Below, piece after piece: positions 36,008 to 44,579 of a DNA stretch of 64,000 nt (positions within the stretch are counted from its first letter, which is position 1; each line of letters starts with the position of its first letter). Source of the DNA: CAZUAQ01 sp964618455. Lineage in GTDB: Bacteria; Planctomycetota; Phycisphaerae; UBA1845; PWPN01. Under the pieces are notes generated by a model. It saw nothing but the letters and a program-made list of their open reading frames with translations. It was not told the origin of the DNA and ran no database searches. The position numbers were made by a program, and so were the translations under genes. Location: the NCBI GenBank assembly GCA_964618455.1, contig CAZUAQ010000021.1, forward strand, positions 1 through 64,000, read 5' to 3'.

Positions 36008-37468
36008 GCAGAGCGACGTCGCCAGCGCCAGGCCTGCTTCCTTGAGCGGCGTCTGTACAAGCGCGAGATTCATCACGAGATTGATCCCTACCATGCCGAC
36101 GGAGACGCGCAGCGGCGTGCGCGCGTCCTGCAGGGCGTAGAAGGCGCGCACGATGATCTGGTTGATCGCATACGCCCAGATCCCCAACGCGTACATGCTC
36201 AGGGCGAAGGCCACGCGGTTCACCGCCGGTTCCCAGGCGGCGAACTCTCCGCGGCCGAACAGCAGCGTCACCAGCGGCTCGCGCACCAGGATCAGGCCGA
36301 CCAGGCAGGGCAGCACTTCAAACGTCGCGATGCGGATGCCGCGCGTCAGCGTCTCGTCCAGGCCTGCGTGATCTTCCTCGGAGGCATGGCGCGAGAGCGC
36401 GGGAAAGATCGCCGTCGCCAGCGCCAGCGAGAACACGCCGAGTGGGAACTGATAGAGCCGTTGCGCGTAGTAGAGAATGGCGGGGCCGACGCGCTGCGCC
36501 GTGTCCCCGTTGCCGATGGATTCCTGGATGAACCCCCACGCGATGAGCGAGTCGAGCAGCGTATTGAGCTGTACCGCCCCGAGCCCAGCGGCCATGGGGA
36601 TCATCGTCACGGCGATCCTGCGCAAGGCGGGATCATTCCGGTCGAGACGTAACCGCATGCGCAATCCGCAGCGACGCGTCGCCACCCACTGCCAAACAAA
36701 CTGCACGACTCCGGCCACCATCACGGATCCGGCCAGCAGGATGACGCCGCGCTCGAGATTGTCGCCGTACCACGCCATCGCCAGACCCGCGCCGGAGATC
36801 ATGCACACATTCAGCAATACCGGCATCAGCGCGGGTGTCGCGAATTTTCCGAAGACGTTCTGCACGCCGCCGAGGACCGCCACCGCGCAGATCAGAATGC
36901 TGTAGGGGAGGAGGATGGCGGTCAGCAGCAGAACCAGCGCCAGGTGGGCCTCGTGGCGGTACACCAGGAACAGGCCGCCGATCACGAGTTCCGCCACGAA
37001 CACCAGGCCGCTCATGAGCAGGATGAGATGGCCGACGACCCGGCCGGTCAGCACGTCGGCGGCGGGGAGTCCGTCCCGGGTGTGAATCTCGGTCAGCACG
37101 GGGATGGTGGCGGCGGAGAGGGCGCCTTCCCCGAAGAGTCGCCGAAAGAGGTTGGGGATCTGAAAGGCAATGGAGAACGCTGACATCACCCCGGAGACGC
37201 CGAAGGCCATACCGCACACCATGTCGCGCACGAGGCCGAGCACGCGTGAGACCAGCGTGAGGGCACTGATGAGGCGGGCGGAGCGAAAAAGATTGAACGA
37301 CACGCCGAGAACGATACGTGCCGGTTCATACGACGGCAAGCGGCCTGAGGGGGGCATGACCCGGTTGGCCCGAAAGAAGTGTGCTCGGGACAGGGGCAAT
37401 GAAGGGTTCCGATAACGCAGGTCAAGTTGGAGACTCCATGCCGGAAAAGGCAACTCGGACTGACTCAT
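35741..37468 (-). CDS. murJ: Lipid II flippase MurJ (MviN family)
   Basis: 575 residues, about 14 TM helices. It moves lipid II across the inner membrane for peptidoglycan synthesis. Typical features: SRVLGLVRDMVCGMAFG..MSAFSIAFQIPNLFRRLFGEGALSAATIPVL at the N-terminus, and ALQDARTPLRVSVGMVGINLVMNLAL. The first 37 residues are not conserved; ATG 37357 would give 538 residues, nearer the usual length, and neither start has a clear SD. Its last 85 codons are duplicated downstream at 33693-33959. Confidence 0.93.
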   Translation of the reverse strand: MSQSELPFPAWSLQLDLRYRNPSLPLSRAHFFRANRVMPPSGRLPSYEPARIVLGVSFNLFRSARLISALTLVSRVLGLVRDMVCGMAFGVSGVMSAFSIAFQIPNLFRRLFGEGALSAATIPVLTEIHTRDGLPAADVLTGRVVGHLILLMSGLVFVAELVIGGLFLVYRHEAHLALVLLLTAILLPYSILICAVAVLGGVQNVFGKFATPALMPVLLNVCMISGAGLAMAWYGDNLERGVILLAGSVMVAGVVQFVWQWVATRRCGLRMRLRLDRNDPALRRIAVTMIPMAAGLGAVQLNTLLDSLIAWGFIQESIGNGDTAQRVGPAILYYAQRLYQFPLGVFSLALATAIFPALSRHASEEDHAGLDETLTRGIRIATFEVLPCLVGLILVREPLVTLLFGRGEFAAWEPAVNRVAFALSMYALGIWAYAINQIIVRAFYALQDARTPLRVSVGMVGINLVMNLALVQTPLKEAGLALATSLCAGLQVSILLWKYQKNIGRLAWGAVGASALKIAAASSAMGVAVVMVGSAIGDAGAALQLATMVGTGAAVFILAALALRCEELREMIHGK

Positions 37469-37922
37469 GGATCATCAGACAAACACCAATGAACCAATCA
37501 ATCTGAATCAGAGATGGAGCGGGCAGAGTGGTTCTCCGTGAGCAACGGTATAAGTGTCTGGGATCTCACATTTCCAAGCAGGGCCAGATCGCTAAAAATA
37601 TTTTGTGTTTTTCAAACACAAAGTAGGGGGGTTGCACACAAATTGGTCCTCTGCGTACAAATCGAGGGCGTTAGTGCCGTTCTGACGGTCCGCAGGAGCG
37701 GTAAAAGATCGGAATTCGCTTGACTTGAATTGGACGTTGGTTAGCCTCAGAAGTGAAGGGTACTTCGCCGGTTTCCGACGTTAGTGATGTCGGATGAGCG
37801 TTTGGCCCTATTCGTTAGTGTGCAGAGCAAACCTTTTGTGTATAGTAATACCAGAGCGACGGCTTGCCATAGTGGTGCCGTCGAGCAGGATGGGCGAAGA
37901 GAGACCCGGAGGGATGGGAATA
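37469..37922. other. Long intergenic leader of the secreted protein gene
   Basis: 454 bp. It holds a perfect 9-bp inverted repeat TTTGTGTTT/AAACACAAA (37602-37610 and 37614-37622), a possible -10 TATAGT (37841-37846) without a good -35, and a 6-bp hairpin GACGGC/GCCGTC (37858-37863 and 37877-37882) in the predicted leader. No supported gene; the short open frames have no homology signals. Confidence 0.45.
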
Positions 37923-39437
37923 ATGGCGAAGAAATTTCTGGCAATGCTGGCTGTCCTGGTGATGTCCGGCAACCTGGCCGCACAAACGGTGATCCTGGAG
38001 TACGACTCATCAACCGGCATGCTGCCCGAGGATTTCGGCTGGTTCCACGAGGGGCGCAGCCTCGAGCGGACTTGCCCCGGTTCGATCGACGAGACGTGCC
38101 GATTCTATGGCAACCTGGATCAGGATCCATTCAATGGCCTGGCCGACAATGACGGCACGATTCTGCCGGTGGGAGGATTTACCACGTCGCGCGGCGGTAA
38201 CCTGGACAATTCGTTCCCGATCAGCGGGACGGACAATAACTCGCCCGCACCGCTTTTCGGCGGTTACGACGTCTGCTATCCGCCTGAGCCCCAGGGTGTC
38301 AGCGGTGCGGAGACCTACGGCGAATGGATCGAGTTCGATGGCGGCGAAGAGCACATGCAGCATGTGGATACCGCGACCGGCCCCAGAACGCCCTACGGCG
38401 CGACGCAGGATCTGATTCTTCCCGCTGGCGTCTGCACGCTGGGGGAATGCACCGCCGGCAAGTCCGGGGCGTCCTGCATCACGGATGACGACTGCACTGA
38501 GGCGTTCCCCAACGCGCCCGATCACGAGGTGCTGCGGCTCGTCGGCGGCGACGGCAATGGTATCGCCAACTCCCTCCCCGCGAATCAGAGCAGCAATCGT
38601 AACGAGGGCAAGATCAAAGTCCGCGACAACTACCCCGGCACGTACACCGGCGGACCGATCACCGTCGTGTTTAACGGCGCGTTCGGTGTGAAGGGCACGC
38701 CGGACAATACCCGCGTGATCTTCGAGTACGACGTCGTCACCGCCGACGGGCTGAATCACACCGCCTTTGAGTTCTCGCACTTGTGGGACAATGGTAATTT
38801 CACCTGCAACGATGAACTGGATCCGAGTGAGGCGGGTGCGTGCGGCAAGTTTGTGGCCAACAACGGTGGACCGATCGAGATCATGGATGATGTCTACACG
38901 GACGTCTACCGTTTCGTGGAACTGCGGATCGCATGTGACGCGGATATTGCCCGCGGAGGCAATCCCGACCAGGCGTGCACGATCTGGGTGACGGACATCG
39001 AGAACGGTACGCGGATTTCGTCCACGTTGCCGCCCGCCTACGTCCCAGACAATAAGACAGGCAGTGGGAATGACTTCCGCTGGGGACTGATCAGCACCGC
39101 CGACATCACCATGTGGGTCGATTCGCTGCAGGTTCTGGACGGGTGGGTCGAGCCTCCGCCGATCGGGTGCTCCTTCGCCGCCGATCCGGTCTTCGATATC
39201 CGTAATGACGTCGGGGATCCCGGGACGAACGGCGCGGTCGATGAACTCGACTTCCTGGCGTTCGTCAACGAATGTGCCACCGGTCCGGCGGCTCCCGTCG
39301 GTGAGTTGGATACCAAGCCTGCCGAATGCAAATGCATGGATCTGAACGAGGACGGCTCGCTGGATCAGACCGACTTCGCCCGGTTCCAGCGCTGCCTCGG
39401 GCTTAGCGGTGCGGCTCTGGAAGCCTGCGACGACTGA
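37923..39437 (+). CDS. Secreted protein with dockerin-like C-terminal tail
   Basis: 504 residues. Signal peptide MAKKFLAMLAVLVMSGNLAAQ. The body is beta-rich, Asn/Asp-rich and not recognised; a central segment (HTAFEFSHLWDNGNFTCNDE..) resembles lectin-like jellyrolls. The last about 80 residues (NGAVDELDFLAFVNEC..CMDLNEDGSLDQTDFARFQRCLG) carry an EF-hand loop of dockerin type and are closely repeated in the next gene. ATG 37923 follows CGGAGGG by about 11 nt. Probably exported and calcium-binding; surface or matrix role inferred. Confidence 0.8.
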   Translation: MAKKFLAMLAVLVMSGNLAAQTVILEYDSSTGMLPEDFGWFHEGRSLERTCPGSIDETCRFYGNLDQDPFNGLADNDGTILPVGGFTTSRGGNLDNSFPISGTDNNSPAPLFGGYDVCYPPEPQGVSGAETYGEWIEFDGGEEHMQHVDTATGPRTPYGATQDLILPAGVCTLGECTAGKSGASCITDDDCTEAFPNAPDHEVLRLVGGDGNGIANSLPANQSSNRNEGKIKVRDNYPGTYTGGPITVVFNGAFGVKGTPDNTRVIFEYDVVTADGLNHTAFEFSHLWDNGNFTCNDELDPSEAGACGKFVANNGGPIEIMDDVYTDVYRFVELRIACDADIARGGNPDQACTIWVTDIENGTRISSTLPPAYVPDNKTGSGNDFRWGLISTADITMWVDSLQVLDGWVEPPPIGCSFAADPVFDIRNDVGDPGTNGAVDELDFLAFVNECATGPAAPVGELDTKPAECKCMDLNEDGSLDQTDFARFQRCLGLSGAALEACDD

Positions 39438-39479
39438 CGACTCCGACACAGTCTGCGTCGGATCATTGAATCTGCCGGC

Positions 39480-39521
39480 GGCCTGCACCCCCGAGCGAGC
39501 TTCTCGCCGGGGGTGCGGGCC
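39480..39521 (+). terminator. Strong GC hairpin after the secreted protein gene
   Basis: A 14-bp stem GGCCTGCACCCCCG (39480-39493) / CGGGGGTGCGGGCC (39508-39521) with one G-U pair, 43 bp past the stop. No T-run follows, so it may be a processing or attenuating structure rather than a full terminator. Confidence 0.5.
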
Positions 39522-39653
39522 GCAGACTTCAATTGACCCATTCGGGTCCTGAAAACTTACGAGGACTTCACAACTCCTGATTTGAGATCGCCGCCTCGAA
39601 ATGATAGACTGCGTGCTTTAGCGTTCAATGTAAACTTTAAGGGAGGAGCAGGC

Positions 39654-42086
39654 GTGCATACTAAACATATTCTTTGGGCATCTCTCGCATCTTTCTCGCT
39701 CGTGTCGATCGCCTTCGGGCAGGTGTGGGATGCGGACAAGGTCTGGTACGCGGGGGATCCCGGATCCCCGAACGCGTTTCGGTACGTGGATGTGGACGGG
39801 AGTTTTCCCGGGTGGACCGAGGATGACACCACCAATGTGACCCACCAGGCGCCGAGCGCCAACGCCGGGGGTATCGGCGGGCTGGAGGGCAGCTATTTCC
39901 GCGTGATCAACGGCAAAGAGAAGCACCGCACGAGCAACGGCACGTGGGTCTTCGACGGAAACGGCTCCACCCGGACGGCCTTGTTCTGGCGCATCTACAT
40001 TCCCTCCACGACGCCGATTGAAAAGCTGCCCTCGATCCAGATCCGCACCCACGGGGAGCGGCATCATCTCGATTTCGATCCGGATGCGTCGGGCGGCGCG
40101 ATCGGTCGATCCGGGTGGGTGTCGGCGGAAGGCGTGACGATCAACTCCGGCGGCCTCGTCAAGCAGGATGGCAGCAACGAGCTTTACCTGCCGATGAGCA
40201 TGGACGAATGGCATACGATTCGCGTGGAGATTACCGGTCCGAGCGGCCAGTTCGAGGCGTGGATCGATGAGGAGGAAGGGCTCAGCGACGTCAAGCACAT
40301 CACCGCCACGGCCACGAAGGACGGCACTCCTGATTACATCGAGATCGGCTCGCGCAGCACGGTGGACTTCACGCAGTTCTGGACGAACGAACTTGCCTGG
40401 GGGCAGGACACCACCGCCACCGGAGGCGTGAATGCCATCACCCCGCTGATGTCGCCGACGATGCTGATCGAGGACTGCGACAACGGCATCGACGACGATA
40501 CGGACGGCCTGGCGGATTGTGCCGATCCGGGCTGCGTGTGCGACCTGTCACCTGAAAACAATCCGACGCTGTGCCACAACGGTCTTGATGATGACGGCGA
40601 TACGCTCGTTGATTGCGACGATCCCGATTGCGCCGATGTCGCAACCGAGGACACCGTCGAGGCGTGCACCAACTTCATCGACGACGACTGTGACGGCCTG
40701 CTCGACTGTGACGACCCGGACTGTGCGGGGCTGGCGGTCGAGAGTTCCACGGCGAGCTGCATCAACGGACTGGATGACGATTGCGACGGGTTGATCGATT
40801 GCAATGATCCCGACTGTGGTGGGCTTCTCGAGTGCGGTGAAGATCAGCCGCACTTCGAGTTGACGATGGTCCGGCAGGTGGGTGATTGGCAGAACGTATG
40901 CAACGATGTCACGTGCGCGTCGGTGCTCTATGTGAGCGTGTACGACGAGTTCGGCAATCCGCTGGACGGCGTTCAGGTGGGCGATCCGATTCGGGGGGTC
41001 AACATGGTGACCAATCCGGATCCGGGCCAGGGCCCCGACGGCCAGTCCGGACATGCCCGGTTCGATCCCTTCAACCCGCTGGATGGGGTTTATCGACTGC
41101 GAGTGATTACCGACAACGGCCTGGCGGTCAGCAGCGATACGACGCCGAATCTCTACGCGCTGGCGACCGCCTCGAACAAACCGTTCTATTCGTGGCAGGT
41201 CGAGTTCATGCGAAAGACGCAGCGGAACAACCCGGGCGACTTCATGCCCGAGGACCCGTGTTACATCTTCGATGCTGTAGAACTCAATCCCCCGACGGGA
41301 CCGAACACGACCCTCGCTGACGACTTCTCGGACTTCTTCACGGACGGCGGCGACGGGTTCGTGCAGACCTTCGTGCCGGACGGCAACCGCGTGGTCAGCG
41401 CGCGATTCGAGCTGAGCATCGGCTTCCTGCAGACGTTCCGCTACCAGGTCTCGATCCATCCGCTGCTGAATGATCCGCCGACCAGCCTGGCGGATCTCGG
41501 ACCGGAGATCGGCAGTATCGAACTCGGGCCGAACAACATGATCGACTCGGAGTGGTGGACGCAGATGATGGTCTGGCCGGTGGATGGTCCTGACGCGGTC
41601 GTGGTGACGCCGGGTGAGAAGTATGCCGCATCGATCAAGCGGGCCGATCCGCTGGGGACCGGCTACCCGGGGATCAACGCATTGCTCAGCGCTTCGAACT
41701 ACTACCCGAACGGCGAGGCTTACCGCGTGCCCACGGGCACGACGAATCTCGTCAACGACAATCCGGGGTATGACGTCACGGGTTACATCGTGTGCGGGAC
41801 CTACGGTAAGTGCGTGAACAACCCCGTGTTCGACGTGGCCGGCGGCGGCTCGGGAGACGAGCCCGACGGCGCGGTCGACTCGCAGGATTTCGACGCGTTC
41901 GTCAACTGTGCGACGGGCCCGACGCCCGATGCGACGCTCTTCGACGAGGAGCATGTCAACTACATCGGTGACACCTGCTCGTGCATGGATGTCAACGGCG
42001 ACCTGGCGATCGACCACACGGACTTCGCCACGTTCCAGCGCTGCCTCGGATTGACGGGCGCGGCCTTGGATGCCTGTGACGACTGA
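39654..42086 (+). CDS. Large secreted Asp-rich repeat protein
   Basis: 810 residues. Signal peptide after a GTG start at 39654 (GGGAGGAG box just upstream; the ORF is open from 39582). N-terminal about 250 residues look like a lectin/LamG-type jellyroll. Then four repeats of the pattern C-x-N-G-x-D-D-D-x-D-G-L-x-D-C-x-D-P-D-C (about 40476-40815), a putative Ca-binding metal motif. A C-terminal half without known motifs ends in the same dockerin-like module as the upstream gene (VDSQDFDAFVNC..CMDVNGDLAIDHTDFATFQRCLG). Exported, probably a matrix or adhesion protein; inferred. Confidence 0.85.
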   Translation: MHTKHILWASLASFSLVSIAFGQVWDADKVWYAGDPGSPNAFRYVDVDGSFPGWTEDDTTNVTHQAPSANAGGIGGLEGSYFRVINGKEKHRTSNGTWVFDGNGSTRTALFWRIYIPSTTPIEKLPSIQIRTHGERHHLDFDPDASGGAIGRSGWVSAEGVTINSGGLVKQDGSNELYLPMSMDEWHTIRVEITGPSGQFEAWIDEEEGLSDVKHITATATKDGTPDYIEIGSRSTVDFTQFWTNELAWGQDTTATGGVNAITPLMSPTMLIEDCDNGIDDDTDGLADCADPGCVCDLSPENNPTLCHNGLDDDGDTLVDCDDPDCADVATEDTVEACTNFIDDDCDGLLDCDDPDCAGLAVESSTASCINGLDDDCDGLIDCNDPDCGGLLECGEDQPHFELTMVRQVGDWQNVCNDVTCASVLYVSVYDEFGNPLDGVQVGDPIRGVNMVTNPDPGQGPDGQSGHARFDPFNPLDGVYRLRVITDNGLAVSSDTTPNLYALATASNKPFYSWQVEFMRKTQRNNPGDFMPEDPCYIFDAVELNPPTGPNTTLADDFSDFFTDGGDGFVQTFVPDGNRVVSARFELSIGFLQTFRYQVSIHPLLNDPPTSLADLGPEIGSIELGPNNMIDSEWWTQMMVWPVDGPDAVVVTPGEKYAASIKRADPLGTGYPGINALLSASNYYPNGEAYRVPTGTTNLVNDNPGYDVTGYIVCGTYGKCVNNPVFDVAGGGSGDEPDGAVDSQDFDAFVNCATGPTPDATLFDEEHVNYIGDTCSCMDVNGDLAIDHTDFATFQRCLGLTGAALDACDD

Positions 42087-42108
42087 GTTGCGTCTTTGAC
42101 GACTTCAC

Positions 42109-42175
42109 AGGGCATTCTGCTCAAGGTGCGGATACGGGATCGTGTCACTCGCACCTGGGCAGGATGCCCTTTTTT
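42109..42175 (+). terminator. Intrinsic terminator after the Asp-rich repeat gene
   Basis: A long imperfect hairpin whose base pairs AGGGCAT (42109-42115) with ATGCCCT (42164-42170) and whose upper part pairs GGTGCG with CGCACC, followed by TTTTTT to 42175. It stands 23 bp past the stop. Confidence 0.85.
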
Positions 42176-42237
42176 CGTTTCAGGGGTCGCGGGTGGCACG
42201 GACTGACGGAATCGAGGGGCCGCACTACAATGTCCGC

Positions 42238-42810
42238 ATGCCGTCGCCCGCATCCGATGAATCGAACGTGACTCCGCCGCAGGAAGCACCGAGCCCGCGC
42301 GCTTTCGCGCAGGCGAGCGGGATGGTCTTTCAGGTCGCCGGGTGGATCATGCTCTTCGGGGGATGCTGCATCGGCCCGGTCATCGGTGGGATTCTGGGCA
42401 GCCAGGAAGAGATGTTCAACTCGCCGGCGGAGTGGTGGTCGCAATCGCCCGCGCATCAGCGTTTGGTGGCAGTCAATATCCTTCTGCTTGGAGTGCTCGG
42501 CCTCGCGCTGGCGGTGTTCGGCCTCGGGCTCTCGCAGGAGCGCCGTCACAGCGATACCGCCTGTGTCGTGCTCACCGGGACGATGGCCGCAGCGTGGTGG
42601 GCGAGCACGATCGGCGGTGTCCTGCTCGCGTTTCACTGGTCCAAGATCGTCCTGATCCTGCTGAACCTCGGGCTCGCGCTGGTTGCGACGGTGTTCTTTG
42701 TCATGGCTTTAACCTCCCTGCGCGTGATGCGTCTCCATCCGCCGCCGCCGGATGAACCGGTGACCGAGGAGTTTCTCGAAGCGCTCCGCCATCGCCGGCG
42801 CCCGGATTGA
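42238..42810 (+). CDS. Hypothetical four-TM membrane protein
   Basis: 190 residues. About four hydrophobic segments (VFQVAGWIMLFGGCCIGPVIGGILG; LVAVNILLLGVLGLALAVFGLGL; VLTGTMAAAWWASTIGGVLLAF; IVLILLNLGLALVATVFFVMAL) between a Ser/Pro-rich N-terminus and a charged C-terminus. Not recognised. The frame is open from 42142, but the terminator lies there, so ATG 42238 is preferred. Confidence 0.65.
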   Translation: MPSPASDESNVTPPQEAPSPRAFAQASGMVFQVAGWIMLFGGCCIGPVIGGILGSQEEMFNSPAEWWSQSPAHQRLVAVNILLLGVLGLALAVFGLGLSQERRHSDTACVVLTGTMAAAWWASTIGGVLLAFHWSKIVLILLNLGLALVATVFFVMALTSLRVMRLHPPPPDEPVTEEFLEALRHRRRPD

Positions 42811-42942
42811 GAACATGCCCCACGAGCCTAAGCCGAGGCGCCACGTCCGGAAAGGGCAAGCCGCGCTTTTGGCCGCGAATCATCTACAATACGCCATCGA
42901 CGAGGGAAGCTGACACGCCCAGGTATCGACGAGGTTCCGCAC

Positions 42943-44226
42943 ATGAAGCGAAATGGCAGGAGCAGGACAGCGATTCGAGTTCAGTTCATCGCCGCGATGT
43001 CGGGCGCGCTGACGTGCGTCGGAGCGCTTCAGGCTGAAAAGATAGTTGACGGTGATTCGAAGGCCGTCGCCGAGTCTCACGCCGCGTCGCATGCCAAGAC
43101 GCAGTCCGCCTTTCCCGCGCCGTGGGATGCCCGCGTCGAGAAGGCGACGGGCCAGGCGCTGGATTTCCTGCGATCAACGCAGCGCGCCGACGGCGGCTGG
43201 CAGGGTGTCCGGGAAGGCTCGCATCCCGCCATCACGGCCATGGTGGCGCAGTGCTTCGCCCAGGATCCGCGTTTCGGCCCGAAGCACGAGATCGTCCGCC
43301 GGGCGGTGCGCTTCGTGCTTGCGTATCAGCAGGACGATGGCGGTATTTACGATCCTCAACTCGGCTATGCCAATTACACGACCAGTGTGGCAGTGATGAT
43401 GCTGGCAGCATTGGAGGATCCGAACCTGGCCGAACCGATCCGCAAGGCCCAGGGCTACCTGACCGGCAACCAATGGGTCGAGGGCAAGACCGATCCCGAC
43501 GGGGTCGCCATTGACAGCGGTCATCCGTTCTATGGCGGGGCGGGATACGGGAAACACAAGCGGCCCGATCTCTCGAACACGCAGATGATGGTCGAAGCGC
43601 TTCACGCCAGCGGGCTTCCCAAGGATGATCCCGCCTACCGGAAAGCGCTGCGTTTCATCTCCCGTTGCCAGATGCAGAGCCAGTCGAACGACATGTCCTT
43701 TGCCCGTGGCGTGGAGGACGGCGGGTTCATCTACTCGCCCGCCAACGGAGGCGAGAGCAAAGCCGGCATGACCGAGCGCGAACACGATTCGCACCTGCGG
43801 TCTTACGGGTCGATGACCTACGCTGGATTCAAAAGTCTGCTGTACGCCGACCTGAAGCGGGACGACCCGCGCGTGAAGGCGGCGTGGGCCTGGATCGGCA
43901 AGCACTACACGCTGAAGGCGAACCCCAACATGCCCGACCGGCAATCGCTGGAAGGCCTGTACTACTATTATCATGTCTTTGCACGTTCATTGCAGGCATG
44001 GGGAGAGGAGCACGTCGTCGATGCCGAGGGCCACCGGAATCCCTGGCGGACCGATCTGGCGAAGGAACTGCTGGATCGGCAGCACAGTGATGGGAGCTGG
44101 GTGAACATGGCGGACCGCTGGTACGAGGGGAATCCCAATCTCGTGACAGCTTATTCCGTGCTCGCGCTGCAGGCGGCCGGGAAGGACGACCCCGTCGTGT
44201 CCACCGGGAAGGCGGAGTTGAACTGA
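42943..44226 (+). CDS. Squalene-cyclase/prenyltransferase repeat protein, exported
   Basis: 427 residues with a signal-like N-terminus (IAAMSGALTCVGALQAE). It has alpha/alpha-barrel repeats of the prenyltransferase/squalene oxidase type: STQRADGGWQG, AYQQDDGGIYDPQLGYANYTTSVAVMML and DRQHSDGSWVNMADRWYEG. The cyclase DxDD acid motif is not present, so it is unlikely to be a hopanoid cyclase; Planctomycetes carry many such exported repeat proteins of unknown role. Start ATG 42943 with GAGG about 8 nt upstream. The cold-shock gene follows in 38 bp. Confidence 0.85.
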   Translation: MKRNGRSRTAIRVQFIAAMSGALTCVGALQAEKIVDGDSKAVAESHAASHAKTQSAFPAPWDARVEKATGQALDFLRSTQRADGGWQGVREGSHPAITAMVAQCFAQDPRFGPKHEIVRRAVRFVLAYQQDDGGIYDPQLGYANYTTSVAVMMLAALEDPNLAEPIRKAQGYLTGNQWVEGKTDPDGVAIDSGHPFYGGAGYGKHKRPDLSNTQMMVEALHASGLPKDDPAYRKALRFISRCQMQSQSNDMSFARGVEDGGFIYSPANGGESKAGMTEREHDSHLRSYGSMTYAGFKSLLYADLKRDDPRVKAAWAWIGKHYTLKANPNMPDRQSLEGLYYYYHVFARSLQAWGEEHVVDAEGHRNPWRTDLAKELLDRQHSDGSWVNMADRWYEGNPNLVTAYSVLALQAAGKDDPVVSTGKAELN

Positions 44227-44264
44227 GCGACGGGCTTGCCGTCGAGCACCGGGAGTGAGCCACC

Positions 44265-44480
44265 ATGCCGAAAGGCACCATCCGATGGTACGACCCGGAT
44301 CGCGGGCAGGGGTACATTGATCTCGACGCGGGTGGTCCGCCGGTTTTCGTGCACCGTGACGATTTGACGCCGGAGTGTGGGGGACGCCTCCATGAGGAGC
44401 AGGCGGTGACCTTCGAGATCGCCACCACGCCGACGGGGGAGGTCGCCCGGGAGGTGCGCCCTGCGAGTGACACCGTCTGA
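44265..44480 (+). CDS. Cold-shock-domain protein
   Basis: 71 residues, one CSD. KGTIRWYDPDRGQGYIDL replaces the usual KGTVKWFNxxKGFGFI and VFVHRDDL matches RNP2 (VFVH). Binding of single-stranded nucleic acid is expected. Several aromatic contacts differ from CspA (Trp-Tyr instead of Trp-Phe, Gln for Phe), so this is a divergent member. ATG 44265 has GGGAG upstream. Confidence 0.85.
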   Translation: MPKGTIRWYDPDRGQGYIDLDAGGPPVFVHRDDLTPECGGRLHEEQAVTFEIATTPTGEVAREVRPASDTV

Positions 44481-44566
44481 ATCCCGTCTCGACGCCGACC
44501 CCTCCGATTTCCGACGGTGGTGTTCGATATCGCAACAAAAGTCGTGCAGATTCTTAATTGCATGTT

Positions 44567-44579
44567 TATAATGGCGGCA
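44567..44579 (+). promoter_or_regulatory. -10 box placing the next gene on a leaderless mRNA
   Basis: TATAAT at 44567-44572 lies 6 nt before the ATG of the deacetylase-family gene, so transcription should start at the start codon. No SD precedes that ATG. No good -35 is seen. Confidence 0.45.

Noticed and set aside
40476..40815. CRISPR-like regular repeat
   Set aside because: It is four protein-coding Asp/Cys-rich repeats in frame, without spacer structure.
42943..44226. Hopanoid or squalene cyclase
   Set aside because: The DxDD acid motif is absent and the protein is too short (427 residues) for a cyclase of about 650.
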